Shown here: positions 1 to 5,529 of the stretch, in pieces | How positions within the stretch are numbered: position 1 is the first letter of the stretch | How the letters are laid out: each line of letters begins with the position of its first letter | Origin: Polyangiaceae bacterium | Lineage (GTDB): Bacteria > Myxococcota_A > Polyangia > Polyangiales > Polyangiaceae | DNA length: 6,093 bases | NCBI GenBank assembly: GCA_022447485.1 | Contig: JAKVCH010000202.1 | Span: 1-6,093, forward strand | Direction: 5' to 3' | Notes under the pieces: model-generated | The model's input: only the letters and a program-made list of their open reading frames with translations | The model's database searches: none | Told to the model about the DNA's origin: nothing | Translations under genes and position numbers: made by a program

Positions 1-1289
1 AAGGGGTTCTTTAGCACAATGGTCGCGGCGCGACTTGGTCCGACACTCACGAGGTAAAGAGGCACACCACTGCGCTCTTCGACGTAGCGAATGAATTTCA
101 AAGCGGCTTCAGGCAATTCGTCCAAAGAACGAGCCTGGTCGAGTTCCTCTGTCCACCCCTCAAACTCTTCGTACACGGGCACGGCTTTTTCCGGCTCGTC
201 GAGTAAGTCGATTGGTAGGTCATCGATACGACCCTCAGGCGTATCGTAGGCAACACAGATGCTGATCTTCTTCAGGCCAGTAAATACATCGAGCTTGGTC
301 AGCGCGAGGCCATCAATTCCATTGACGCGAGCCGCATACTTTAAGCCAGGCAAATCAAGCCAACCACAACGGCGCGGGCGTCGAGTCACCGAACCGTACT
401 CATCGCCAACATCCCGAAGATGCTGCCCATCAGCATTATCTAGCTCCGTAGGGAAAGGCCCCCCGCCAACACGAGTCGTGTAGGCCTTCGTAATTCCAAT
501 TACGCTATCGATACGATTCGGCCCGATTCCAGCGCCAATCGCAGCACCACCAGCAACCGCAGAACTAGAAGTGACAAAGGGGTACGTGCCGTGATCGATA
601 TCAAGCAAGGTACCCTGGGCACCCTCGAGCATCATGCTCTTCTTGGCTCGTATTGCATCGTCCGTTGCCAGAGATGCATTTCCTAAAAGCGGCACCAACC
701 GCTCAGCGAGTGGCTTTAATCCTTCCACGATATCAGCAGCTACGGGCAACTTACCGCCTAAGCTTTCGATAACAGGCTTCCAGGCTTCGATTGCAGCGTG
801 AATTCGCTGCTCAAGCTTCTTCAGGTCTTTCAGCTCGCCAGTGCGGACGCCTGTACGACGCACCTTATCTTCGTAGCAAGGGCCAATGCCCTTCTTTGTT
901 GTGCCAATCGCATTTTCTTTCGAAGCCGCGCCTTCGCGCAGCGTATCGATTTCAATATGATAGGGGAGAATCAAGTGCGCCCGGTCGCTGAGCAATAGGC
1001 GCTCTTCTACCTTATCGTGGCCTCGCCTCTTGAGCTCATCAATTTCGCCCACCAGAACGGTCGGGTCGACAACCATGCCTTGACCCATGATGCATTGCGT
1101 CGATGGTCGTAAGATGCCACTGGGCAGCAAGCGCACAATCAACTTCTCGTCGCCGACCACTAGGGTGTGACCGGCATTGGGACCACCCGCGTAGCGAACA
1201 ACGACCTCTGCGTGTTCGGTGTAGATATCGACAATTTTGCCTTTACCTTCATCGCCCCACTGGGCACCGACAATCACAACTGCAGACAT
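1..1289 (-). CDS. purA: Adenylosuccinate synthase (3' end cut by window edge)
   Basis: Cytoplasmic GTP-dependent enzyme that joins IMP and aspartate to form adenylosuccinate, the first committed step to AMP. I translated 429 codons without a stop. The family is about 430 residues long, so only the last few residues are missing; the visible end reads SRAATIVLKNP. The N-terminus carries GAQWGDEGKGK, with the catalytic Asp at residue 13 and the catalytic His at residue 41 (NAGHT), the same numbers as in the E. coli enzyme. Further signatures are QGTLLDIDHGTYPFVTSS (IMP site), GGGPFPTEL, the arginine-rich TRRPRRCGW at about 302-310, and the guanine-recognising TKLD at 331-334. The ATG at 1289 is chosen because the conserved N-terminus begins directly there; a GGAG lies 14 bases upstream, slightly far. 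It lies downstream of hisZ on the same strand, an order also known in several proteobacteria. No key residue is missing. Confidence 0.97.
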   Translation of the reverse strand, partial: MSAVVIVGAQWGDEGKGKIVDIYTEHAEVVVRYAGGPNAGHTLVVGDEKLIVRLLPSGILRPSTQCIMGQGMVVDPTVLVGEIDELKRRGHDKVEERLLLSDRAHLILPYHIEIDTLREGAASKENAIGTTKKGIGPCYEDKVRRTGVRTGELKDLKKLEQRIHAAIEAWKPVIESLGGKLPVAADIVEGLKPLAERLVPLLGNASLATDDAIRAKKSMMLEGAQGTLLDIDHGTYPFVTSSSAVAGGAAIGAGIGPNRIDSVIGITKAYTTRVGGGPFPTELDNADGQHLRDVGDEYGSVTRRPRRCGWLDLPGLKYAARVNGIDGLALTKLDVFTGLKKISICVAYDTPEGRIDDLPIDLLDEPEKAVPVYEEFEGWTEELDQARSLDELPEAALKFIRYVEERSGVPLYLVSVGPSRAATIVLKNP

Positions 1290-1303
1290 GAATTTATACT
1301 TTT

Positions 1304-1307
1304 CTCC
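1304..1307 (-). promoter_or_regulatory. Probable ribosome binding site of purA
   Basis: GGAG on the minus strand, within GGAGAAAAG, is the only purine-rich Shine-Dalgarno-like run near the purA ATG. The 14-base gap to the start codon is longer than the usual 5 to 10. It may be partly compensated by the A/T-rich, probably unstructured spacer between it and the ATG. Confidence 0.55.
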
Positions 1308-1315
1308 AAAATGCG

Positions 1316-1351
1316 CCCCTCAGGGTGCTATCCATGAGGGATCATTCCCTC
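1316..1351 (-). promoter_or_regulatory. Alternative hairpins in the purA leader
   Basis: Read on the minus strand, three short segments precede purA: GAGGGA (1351-1346), TCCCTC (1341-1336) and GAGGGG (1321-1316). The middle segment can pair perfectly with the first across a 4-base loop. It can also pair with the third over 6 positions, one a G-U pair, across a 14-base loop. The two folds exclude each other, and the third segment ends 8 bases before the purA GGAG. A possible -10 hexamer TAGAAT (1369-1364, minus strand, no good -35) would start a transcript close to 1357, just ahead of the first segment. This layout resembles an attenuator or translation switch, but the stems are short and no ligand-binding core is recognisable. 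It could be chance. Confidence 0.3.
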
Positions 1352-1401
1352 GCTGATTTTTTAATTCTAGTGGTTCGCAAGATTGGGCCGAGCTAATCCG
1401 A

Positions 1402-1416
1402 CCGGCTCGAAACCGG
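1402..1416 (-). other. Short hairpin after the hisZ stop, not a clear terminator
   Basis: Beginning 16 bases after the hisZ TAA, the minus strand reads CCGGTTTCGAGCCGG, able to form about 6 pairs (one G-U) with a 3-base loop. A competing pairing joins CGAGC to GCTCG slightly further on. No T-run follows, so it does not look like an intrinsic terminator. Read-through from hisZ into purA therefore remains likely. Confidence 0.3.
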
Positions 1417-1432
1417 AAATACTTTTAAAGCG

Positions 1433-2761
1433 TTAGACAGGGAGCAACCGTTGTTGGACTTCGTCCAAGGAGAAACGCCCTTTGCCTTCTTCTTCTGATG
1501 AAACTTCTATCAGCTCCCAATCAGAAGCCGCCGTCTTCCCCCCGGAGGGTTCTAGGACCACGTGGGAGTAGCGCCAGTAGCGAGCGTAGTCGAGAAGCGA
1601 ACTTCGATCCTGAGAAGAAAAATTCAGAATCGCAGTCGTCAAGCCAGCAGAGCGCAGCTCCATTGCCGCTGAGTTAGCTCTGCCGAAGTCTTCAGAAACG
1701 ACCAAAACGGCGACTTTTTTCTTTTCACTGGCTTTTCCAAGAGCCCAGGCAAGGTGATCGACCTGAATTCCCGCTCCGCAAGCTGGACGTTCCGCCCCGA
1801 AGCGCCCGTAGAGGCCGTCGTAACGTCCCCCGCTTGCCACAGCTTGCCCGGGACCTTCGGCCAAAATTTGGAAGACGGGCCCCGTATAGTAGGCCACAGC
1901 TTTGGTTTCGGCGAGGTCAACAACGATGTCACATTTGACGCCGTGTTCCAGTAGAGCTTGATGAAGAGTACGTAGCTCTTCAAGATAACGAGCTGCATCA
2001 AAGCCATTCAGAAGTTTGGCCGCTTGCTCAAAAACTTCGCCCCCACCTTGCAAATCGATCAACCCCAGCAAGGCAGCTAAAACACTTGACTCAACGCCAG
2101 CAGCTTTTCCTCGTTTGGCCAGCTCTGCTTTATCTTTTAAAGAAAGGGACTCAATCAGCGCGGACCGCGTTTCCTCTTCGACTCCCGAAAGCAGAGAAGG
2201 AGCCAAGGCACCATGCCCAAGGTCCAGAACAAATTTTTCTAAGCCACTCGCCTGTACCGCCTCAATGGTGGCCAAAATGACCTCTAAGTCAGCTTGATAG
2301 CGTTCGTCGCCCACTAACTCGATGCCGACCTGCAGTGTTTGTTGATCGTGACGAGCTCGCTCGTGGCGACGACGCACGACAGAACCACGGTAGCAAAGGC
2401 GCTGAGGTGAAGGCGCGTCAGCAAGACGGGTTGCAACCAAACGCGCCACCTGGGGCGTCATGTCTGGACGCAAGGCGACAACTTCTCCCGTCTCGGGTTC
2501 AACAAAGCGCACGATCGAATTGGGATCGATTGCCCCTAAGCCTTGCTCCAGAACTTCTGCGTACTCGAAGGCGGGCAACGTCACTCGCTGATAGCCATAG
2601 CGGCTATAACTCTCGAGGACTTGAGCTAGGAGAGCATGCTGCACCTCGGCCTGTTCGGGCAGAAGGTCGCGCATGCCGGCAGGAAGAGGATGAGCCAATG
2701 CACCTCGTAGAGAGGCGGAAGGTGTGCGGACGGCGTCGGAAGTGGAAGAAGGAGAGACCAT
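1433..2761 (-). CDS. hisZ: ATP phosphoribosyltransferase regulatory subunit HisZ
   Basis: Paralogue of histidyl-tRNA synthetase that assembles with short-form HisG to make the first enzyme of histidine biosynthesis and to give feedback control by histidine. The class II synthetase core is clear (442-residue numbering): PAGMRDLLPEQA at 27-38, a motif-2-like segment around 120-151 ending in LQVGIELVG, AYYTGPVFQI near 290, and GGRYDGL at 311-317. Against the synthetase motif LVRGLDYYTG, this protein has TKAVAYYTG, so the catalytic Arg is Lys and the Asp is Ala. This argues for HisZ over an active HisRS. About 95 residues after position 348 (VAVLVVSEDF, ELRSAGLTTAIL) resemble the anticodon-binding fold that many HisZ proteins lack. 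I chose ATG 2761; the frame opens as far as a GTG at 2812, but those 17 extra residues look non-conserved. No strong RBS supports either start. The next gene is purA. Confidence 0.9.
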   Translation of the reverse strand: MVSPSSTSDAVRTPSASLRGALAHPLPAGMRDLLPEQAEVQHALLAQVLESYSRYGYQRVTLPAFEYAEVLEQGLGAIDPNSIVRFVEPETGEVVALRPDMTPQVARLVATRLADAPSPQRLCYRGSVVRRRHERARHDQQTLQVGIELVGDERYQADLEVILATIEAVQASGLEKFVLDLGHGALAPSLLSGVEEETRSALIESLSLKDKAELAKRGKAAGVESSVLAALLGLIDLQGGGEVFEQAAKLLNGFDAARYLEELRTLHQALLEHGVKCDIVVDLAETKAVAYYTGPVFQILAEGPGQAVASGGRYDGLYGRFGAERPACGAGIQVDHLAWALGKASEKKKVAVLVVSEDFGRANSAAMELRSAGLTTAILNFSSQDRSSLLDYARYWRYSHVVLEPSGGKTAASDWELIEVSSEEEGKGRFSLDEVQQRLLPV

Positions 2762-2818
2762 TGTCAGGGCGGCGGAGCTTATCAAAAGGTGCCCGACAGT
2801 CACTAAGAACACGCTGAA

Positions 2819-2835
2819 TTGGTCGATTTTACCAA
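2819..2835. repeat. Small inverted repeat in the divergent promoter region
   Basis: TTGGT and ACCAA flank a 7-base A/T-rich centre, giving a perfect 5+5 inverted repeat. It lies one base away from the larger inverted repeat at 2837-2858 and contains the proposed hisZ -10 element. It could be one half of a composite operator, but a 5-base arm is close to what chance allows. Confidence 0.3.
2826..2831 (-). promoter_or_regulatory. Candidate extended -10 element for hisZ
   Basis: On the minus strand TGGTAAAAT matches the extended -10 form TGnTAnnnT, with five of six bases of TATAAT. No good -35 hexamer stands 17 bases upstream, where the inverted repeat 2837-2858 lies instead. A start near 2819 would give a leader of about 58 bases before ATG 2761, supporting that ATG over the GTG at 2812. 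This is inferred from sequence alone. Confidence 0.35.
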
Positions 2836-2836
2836 A

Positions 2837-2858
2837 CTCTGGCCGAGACAGGCCAGAG
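2837..2858. repeat. Perfect 8+8 inverted repeat between hisZ and the Cld-family gene
   Basis: CTCTGGCC (2837-2844) and GGCCAGAG (2851-2858) are exact reverse complements separated by GAGACA. As DNA this has the size and symmetry of a dimeric repressor site. It sits over the expected -35 region of the hisZ promoter and directly upstream of the rightward gene. As RNA in the rightward transcript it would form a stable hairpin ending next to the AAGG ribosome binding site. There is no T-run, so it is not a terminator. Confidence 0.55.
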
Positions 2859-2862
2859 AAGG
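2859..2862 (+). promoter_or_regulatory. Probable ribosome binding site of the Cld-family gene
   Basis: AAGG, within AGAAGGT, stands 13 bases before the ATG at 2876. The spacing is long, but it is the best purine-rich run available and favours the ATG over the upstream TTG at 2819. It directly abuts the right arm of the 8+8 inverted repeat, so a hairpin there could limit ribosome access. Confidence 0.45.
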
Positions 2863-2875
2863 TAGATCACCACCC

Positions 2876-3619
2876 ATGAGCGACCAAGACGACGCCCTTT
2901 TAGACCTCCGCGAGCGCGGTGCAGCAATTGACGGGGAGCCCCAACGGCTGGACCACCGGCTTTTTATGCAGCTCCTGGTCCTCGACCTCGACAACGCCGG
3001 CCCTCAAGATGCCCATTTATTTGGCGAAGTCATCCATAAAGCTGGAATGAGCGTCGTTATTTATGAAGACGTCAATCAGCCGAAAAGCTTCGGAATTCTG
3101 ACATTTTCCACCGAACCAAAAGATTTTACGGAAAAAACCCGAGCAGCTCTCCGTAGTCCTGACCTCCCCGACTACCGTGTCAGGAACGAGATGACCATGC
3201 TGGGCAGAGCCTACTCCACCGGGTATGAGCCCGATTTAGAGTACTGGATGGTCCGGCGCCCACAGGAAACGGTACTGAACGGAGATTGGCCCTGGGCAAT
3301 TTGGTATCCATTACGCCGGGGCGGACACTTCGAAAAGCTCGAACCACGGGAAAAAGGCGGCATCCTCAGAGAACACGCCGAAATTGGTAAGCAATATGGC
3401 CATCAAGACCTAGCCCATGATGTTCGGCTTGCCTGTCATGGGCTCGATGCCAACGATAACGAATTCGTGATTGGTTTGATGGGCAAAAACCTGCATCCTC
3501 TTTCTCATGTTGTCCAGCGCATGCGGCGCACTCGACAGACCTCAGAATATATTACCCAAATGGGGCCATTCTTTGTCGGCCGAGCTGTTTATCAAAAGGC
3601 TGCCCATACTCCACAGTAA
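2876..3619 (+). CDS. Chlorite dismutase/coproheme decarboxylase family protein
   Basis: Heme-binding dimeric-ferredoxin-fold protein of the Cld superfamily, which includes chlorite dismutases and ChdC/HemQ, the enzyme making heme b from coproheme. At 247 residues from ATG 2876 it has the usual length. Visible signatures are YEDVNQPKSFGILTF (about 63-77), GRAYSTGYEPDLEYW (110-124), a WYPLRR segment with Tyr144, REHAEIGKQYG with the likely proximal heme ligand His167, and a C-terminal block QTSEYITQMGPFFVGRAVYQ (221-240). Tyr144 and His167 are 23 residues apart, which by my recollection equals the spacing of the catalytic Tyr and proximal His in actinobacterial ChdC. The distal Arg of true chlorite dismutases cannot be placed with confidence; Arg184 is a candidate only if a small insertion is allowed. 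No signal peptide is seen, so it is probably cytoplasmic. It leads the rightward group, with the lipid kinase gene 31 bases on. Function as ChdC is possible but unproven. Confidence 0.88.
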   Translation: MSDQDDALLDLRERGAAIDGEPQRLDHRLFMQLLVLDLDNAGPQDAHLFGEVIHKAGMSVVIYEDVNQPKSFGILTFSTEPKDFTEKTRAALRSPDLPDYRVRNEMTMLGRAYSTGYEPDLEYWMVRRPQETVLNGDWPWAIWYPLRRGGHFEKLEPREKGGILREHAEIGKQYGHQDLAHDVRLACHGLDANDNEFVIGLMGKNLHPLSHVVQRMRRTRQTSEYITQMGPFFVGRAVYQKAAHTPQ

Positions 3620-3649
3620 TTTCCTAGCAGCCGAGAAGCACAGGAATTA
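3617..3649 (+). promoter_or_regulatory. Predicted coupling stem joining the Cld stop codon and the kinase RBS
   Basis: TAATTTCCT (3617-3625), which starts with the stop codon of the Cld-family gene, pairs with AGGAATTA (3642-3649) over 8 base pairs with one bulged T and a 16-base loop. The right arm contains AGGA (3642-3645), the ribosome binding site 5 bases before the kinase ATG at 3651. A ribosome reaching the first stop would open the stem, so translation of the second gene may depend on the first. The pairing is visible in the sequence; the regulatory role is inferred. Confidence 0.45.
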
Positions 3650-3650
3650 G

Positions 3651-4673
3651 ATGCCTTCGCAGGAAAAATCACGGCTCGCCGTTGTTTTGAACGGAAATGC
3701 CAAAAGTGTGAATCCCGCAGTAATTGCCCGCGTTCGCGACCAATTAACCGCTGCCGATCTCTACGCCTCTGAAAAGTTAAGTGAGGCGGAGGGGATTGCC
3801 CGGGAGATCATAGAGAAAGGCACGACGACTGTTTTGACGGGGGGCGGAGACGGCACCTTCACCGTTACCCTCAGCCAATTGGTACAAGCCGCACAAGAGC
3901 GGGACGCCATGGCGAAACTGCCACGCCTGGGCGTTTTGAAGCTCGGCACTGGCAATGCTCTGGCCTGGCTTGCCGGTGCGAGTGAGCTGGGGCAAAAAGG
4001 TTACACCCCACGCCCCTTACCCTCAGCCTCTCGACGTATCCGCCTCGTCGAACACAAGGGCATGTTCTCACCCTTTGCGGGAAGCGGTGCGGACGCCCAA
4101 GTTTTAGCCGACTACCACTCCATCAAGGCACAGCTTCGTGACACTGCCTTCTCGGGTTTCGGAGAAGGACTGAGCGGCTATTTACTGGCTGGACTCACTC
4201 GTACTCTGCCAAGAGCCCTTTTCGATACCTTACCGCGAGTGCGAATCGTCAATGAGGGGAGTCCGGTCTACCGAGTAAAAGACGGCCAGCCCGACTTCGA
4301 AAACTCCATACCCAAGGGCGCATTGATTTACGAAGGTCCGGCAAGACTCTGCGGCGTAGGCTCTATCCCCTATTACGGATTCAAGATGAAAATGTTTCCG
4401 TACGCTTTTTCTGCAAGCGATCGTGTCAATCTTCGCATCACCACGCTCGGACCAAGCGAATTTCTCGCCCGGCTCTCCGAACTCTGGCGAGGCGAACTGA
4501 TCGCAGATCAGAAGCTCTTTGACTTTCTGATCGACAAGATTTCCATTGAATTTGACCATCCGACGATGGCCCAAATAGGTGGCGATGCCATCGGAGCCCA
4601 GAAAAAGCTGGCGTTTGCCGCGAGCGACTTCGAAGTCGAATTGGTCGACTTCTTGGCCCAGCCCACCCTCTGA
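3651..4673 (+). CDS. Diacylglycerol-kinase-family lipid kinase
   Basis: ATP-dependent kinase of the DAGK catalytic domain family (YegS/DgkB/sphingosine-kinase type), which phosphorylates the hydroxyl of diacylglycerol or a related lipid at the membrane surface. Over 340 residues the nucleotide-binding half shows VVLNGNAKSVN (11-21), the hallmark GGGDGT (64-69) and LGVLKLGTGNALAW (93-106). The C-terminal beta half shows GSGADAQV (144-151) and QIGGDAIG (308-315), where relatives usually have a DGE-type motif. No transmembrane helix or signal peptide is seen, as expected for a peripheral membrane enzyme. The ATG at 3651 has AGGA 5 bases upstream. It lies 31 bases after the Cld-family gene and just before the DUF4388/J-domain gene, so it is probably the middle gene of an operon. 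The true substrate cannot be told from sequence. The changed DGE-type motif makes activity less certain. Confidence 0.88.
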   Translation: MPSQEKSRLAVVLNGNAKSVNPAVIARVRDQLTAADLYASEKLSEAEGIAREIIEKGTTTVLTGGGDGTFTVTLSQLVQAAQERDAMAKLPRLGVLKLGTGNALAWLAGASELGQKGYTPRPLPSASRRIRLVEHKGMFSPFAGSGADAQVLADYHSIKAQLRDTAFSGFGEGLSGYLLAGLTRTLPRALFDTLPRVRIVNEGSPVYRVKDGQPDFENSIPKGALIYEGPARLCGVGSIPYYGFKMKMFPYAFSASDRVNLRITTLGPSEFLARLSELWRGELIADQKLFDFLIDKISIEFDHPTMAQIGGDAIGAQKKLAFAASDFEVELVDFLAQPTL

Positions 4674-4692
4674 GTTTAGCTTGTCTCCAGGA

Positions 4693-5409
4693 ATGCGACT
4701 TCCAGGAACACTCAGCGACTCCACTTTGGGGGATATTCTCGGTCAACTCCACCGCGGGTCAGCCACTGGTCGCCTCGAAATTATTGAAGGTGGCCCTCGC
4801 GTTTTTCACCACGAGATCAGCTGGCTCCACGGGGACATTACCGCCATTCATAGCCCCCATGGCCCTCGCATTGGTGAAGTGCTTCAGCGCCAACCAACCA
4901 CACGGCGTGGACGTCGCACAGGAGAAGCGCTTTTAGCTTCCGGAGAAATCTCCATTTCTGAACTCAGCGATGCTCTGCGTGAGCAGCTCCTGGCCCGTCT
5001 CGAGGCGCTTTTCGCAATCAAAGAGGCTCAATTACGCTTCCACGTGCCCCGGCCGTCCCTCAACGACGCCACTGCCCCCCTCCCACTGAAGAAGGATGAA
5101 TTTTTAAAGGGACGCCCTCGTGCGCGTGACCTCAAATCAAAAGAGCCTTCGGTGAAAGATCAGGCGTGGCGCGCTCAGTCTCAAAAGGTTGAAAAGAGGA
5201 AAAAAGAGCAGGAACGCCATGACCTAAGCATCTTAGGGCTCAAACTCGGCGCTTCTCAGGCCGCTATGCATGAAGCCTTCCGACGCTTGGCCCGCAAACA
5301 CCACCCGGATAGTGGCAGAAGGCGAGCCCCAGCATGCGAAATCGCATCAACTGCCGAAAATATTCGCTTTATTCGGATATCCCAAGCCTACCATCGTCTC
5401 ACAGGCTAA
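4693..5409 (+). CDS. DUF4388-like protein with C-terminal J domain
   Basis: From ATG 4693 the product has 238 residues in three parts. Residues 3-120 resemble the DUF4388 (PatA-type N-terminal) region common in myxobacteria and relatives: PGTLSDSTLGDILGQLHRGS, TGRLEI, WLHGDITAIHS, then GEALLASGEISISELSDALR and a beta-rich end. Residues 121-175 are a charged, Lys/Arg-rich linker, probably flexible or helical. Residues 176-238 form a J domain: ILGLKLGAS, AMHEAFRRLARKHHPD with the Hsp70-activating HPD at 204-206, and FIRISQAYHRL as helix III, ending right after it. It has no G/F, zinc-finger or substrate-binding DnaJ regions, so it would be a class III J protein recruiting DnaK to an unknown client. 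An upstream in-frame TTG at 4681 is an alternative start. The AGGA before ATG 4693 touches the start codon and cannot serve it well, so coupling to the kinase stop (TGA 4671-4673) is likely. The frame opens further upstream, but that part is read from inside the kinase gene. Confidence 0.8.
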   Translation: MRLPGTLSDSTLGDILGQLHRGSATGRLEIIEGGPRVFHHEISWLHGDITAIHSPHGPRIGEVLQRQPTTRRGRRTGEALLASGEISISELSDALREQLLARLEALFAIKEAQLRFHVPRPSLNDATAPLPLKKDEFLKGRPRARDLKSKEPSVKDQAWRAQSQKVEKRKKEQERHDLSILGLKLGASQAAMHEAFRRLARKHHPDSGRRRAPACEIASTAENIRFIRISQAYHRLTG

Positions 5410-5433
5410 TTCTAAGTCTTTGCCGGGCGACCT

Positions 5434-5462
5434 CTGAAAAAAGAGCTCCCAGAAAATAAAAT
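5434..5462 (+). promoter_or_regulatory. Candidate promoter for obg
   Basis: CTGAAA (5434-5439, four of six bases of TTGACA) and TAAAAT (5457-5462, five of six bases of TATAAT) are separated by exactly 17 bases. They lie in the 120-base gap after the J-domain gene. A start near 5469 would give a leader of about 60 bases before the GTG at 5530. The gap contains no other ORF I can support and no clear terminator; a weak CTCT/AGAG hairpin at 5432-5445 has no T-run. Confidence 0.45.
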
Positions 5463-5518
5463 ACCACCATCGCCAACTTCCAGGCGAATCGGCCGTGCGT
5501 CGAGGGCTGAATCGACAT

Positions 5519-5522
5519 AAGG
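5519..5522 (+). promoter_or_regulatory. Ribosome binding site fixing the GTG start of obg
   Basis: AAGG, inside ATAAGG, stands 7 bases before the GTG at 5530. The overlapping in-frame TAA at 5518-5520 closes the obg frame upstream, and no ATG occurs in frame before the conserved Obg sequence. The GTG is therefore the only sensible start. Confidence 0.75.
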
Positions 5523-5529
5523 CAGCGGG

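Noticed and set aside
1336..1362. Possible plus-strand intrinsic terminator: GAGGGA/TCCCTC stem followed by six Ts
   Set aside because: No plus-strand gene ends there, the stem is only 6 pairs and the T-run begins 5 bases after it. The same stem makes more sense in the minus-strand purA leader.
1433..2761. Reading the HisRS-like gene as histidyl-tRNA synthetase
   Set aside because: The histidine-specific catalytic motif is degenerate (TKAVAYYTG in place of VRGLDYYTG), and the position just before purA is typical of hisZ.
2335..2817. 160-codon open frame on the plus strand opposite hisZ
   Set aside because: It lies almost wholly antisense to the conserved hisZ reading frame. Its translation is Arg-rich with no recognisable motif, as expected from a complementary frame.
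2775..3605. Two similar stretches, around 2775-2794 and 3582-3605, sharing GAGCT, TTATCAAAAGG and TGCCC
   Set aside because: The match needs several gaps, and the second copy is inside the Cld coding sequence. No repeat family or function is suggested, so chance is the simplest explanation.
4579..4692. N-terminal extension of the DUF4388/J-domain protein
   Set aside because: The frame is open but overlaps the end of the kinase gene and gives a low-complexity Ser/Pro/Arg stretch. The recognisable domain begins right after ATG 4693.
4686..4708. TCCAGGAA occurring twice, 15 bases apart, around the J-domain gene start
   Set aside because: An 8-base direct repeat is too short to mean much, and the second copy is coding sequence for the conserved LPGT segment.
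4230..4724. 164-codon open frame on the minus strand opposite the kinase gene
   Set aside because: It runs antisense to the well-conserved C-terminal half of the kinase and shows no domain or RBS of its own.
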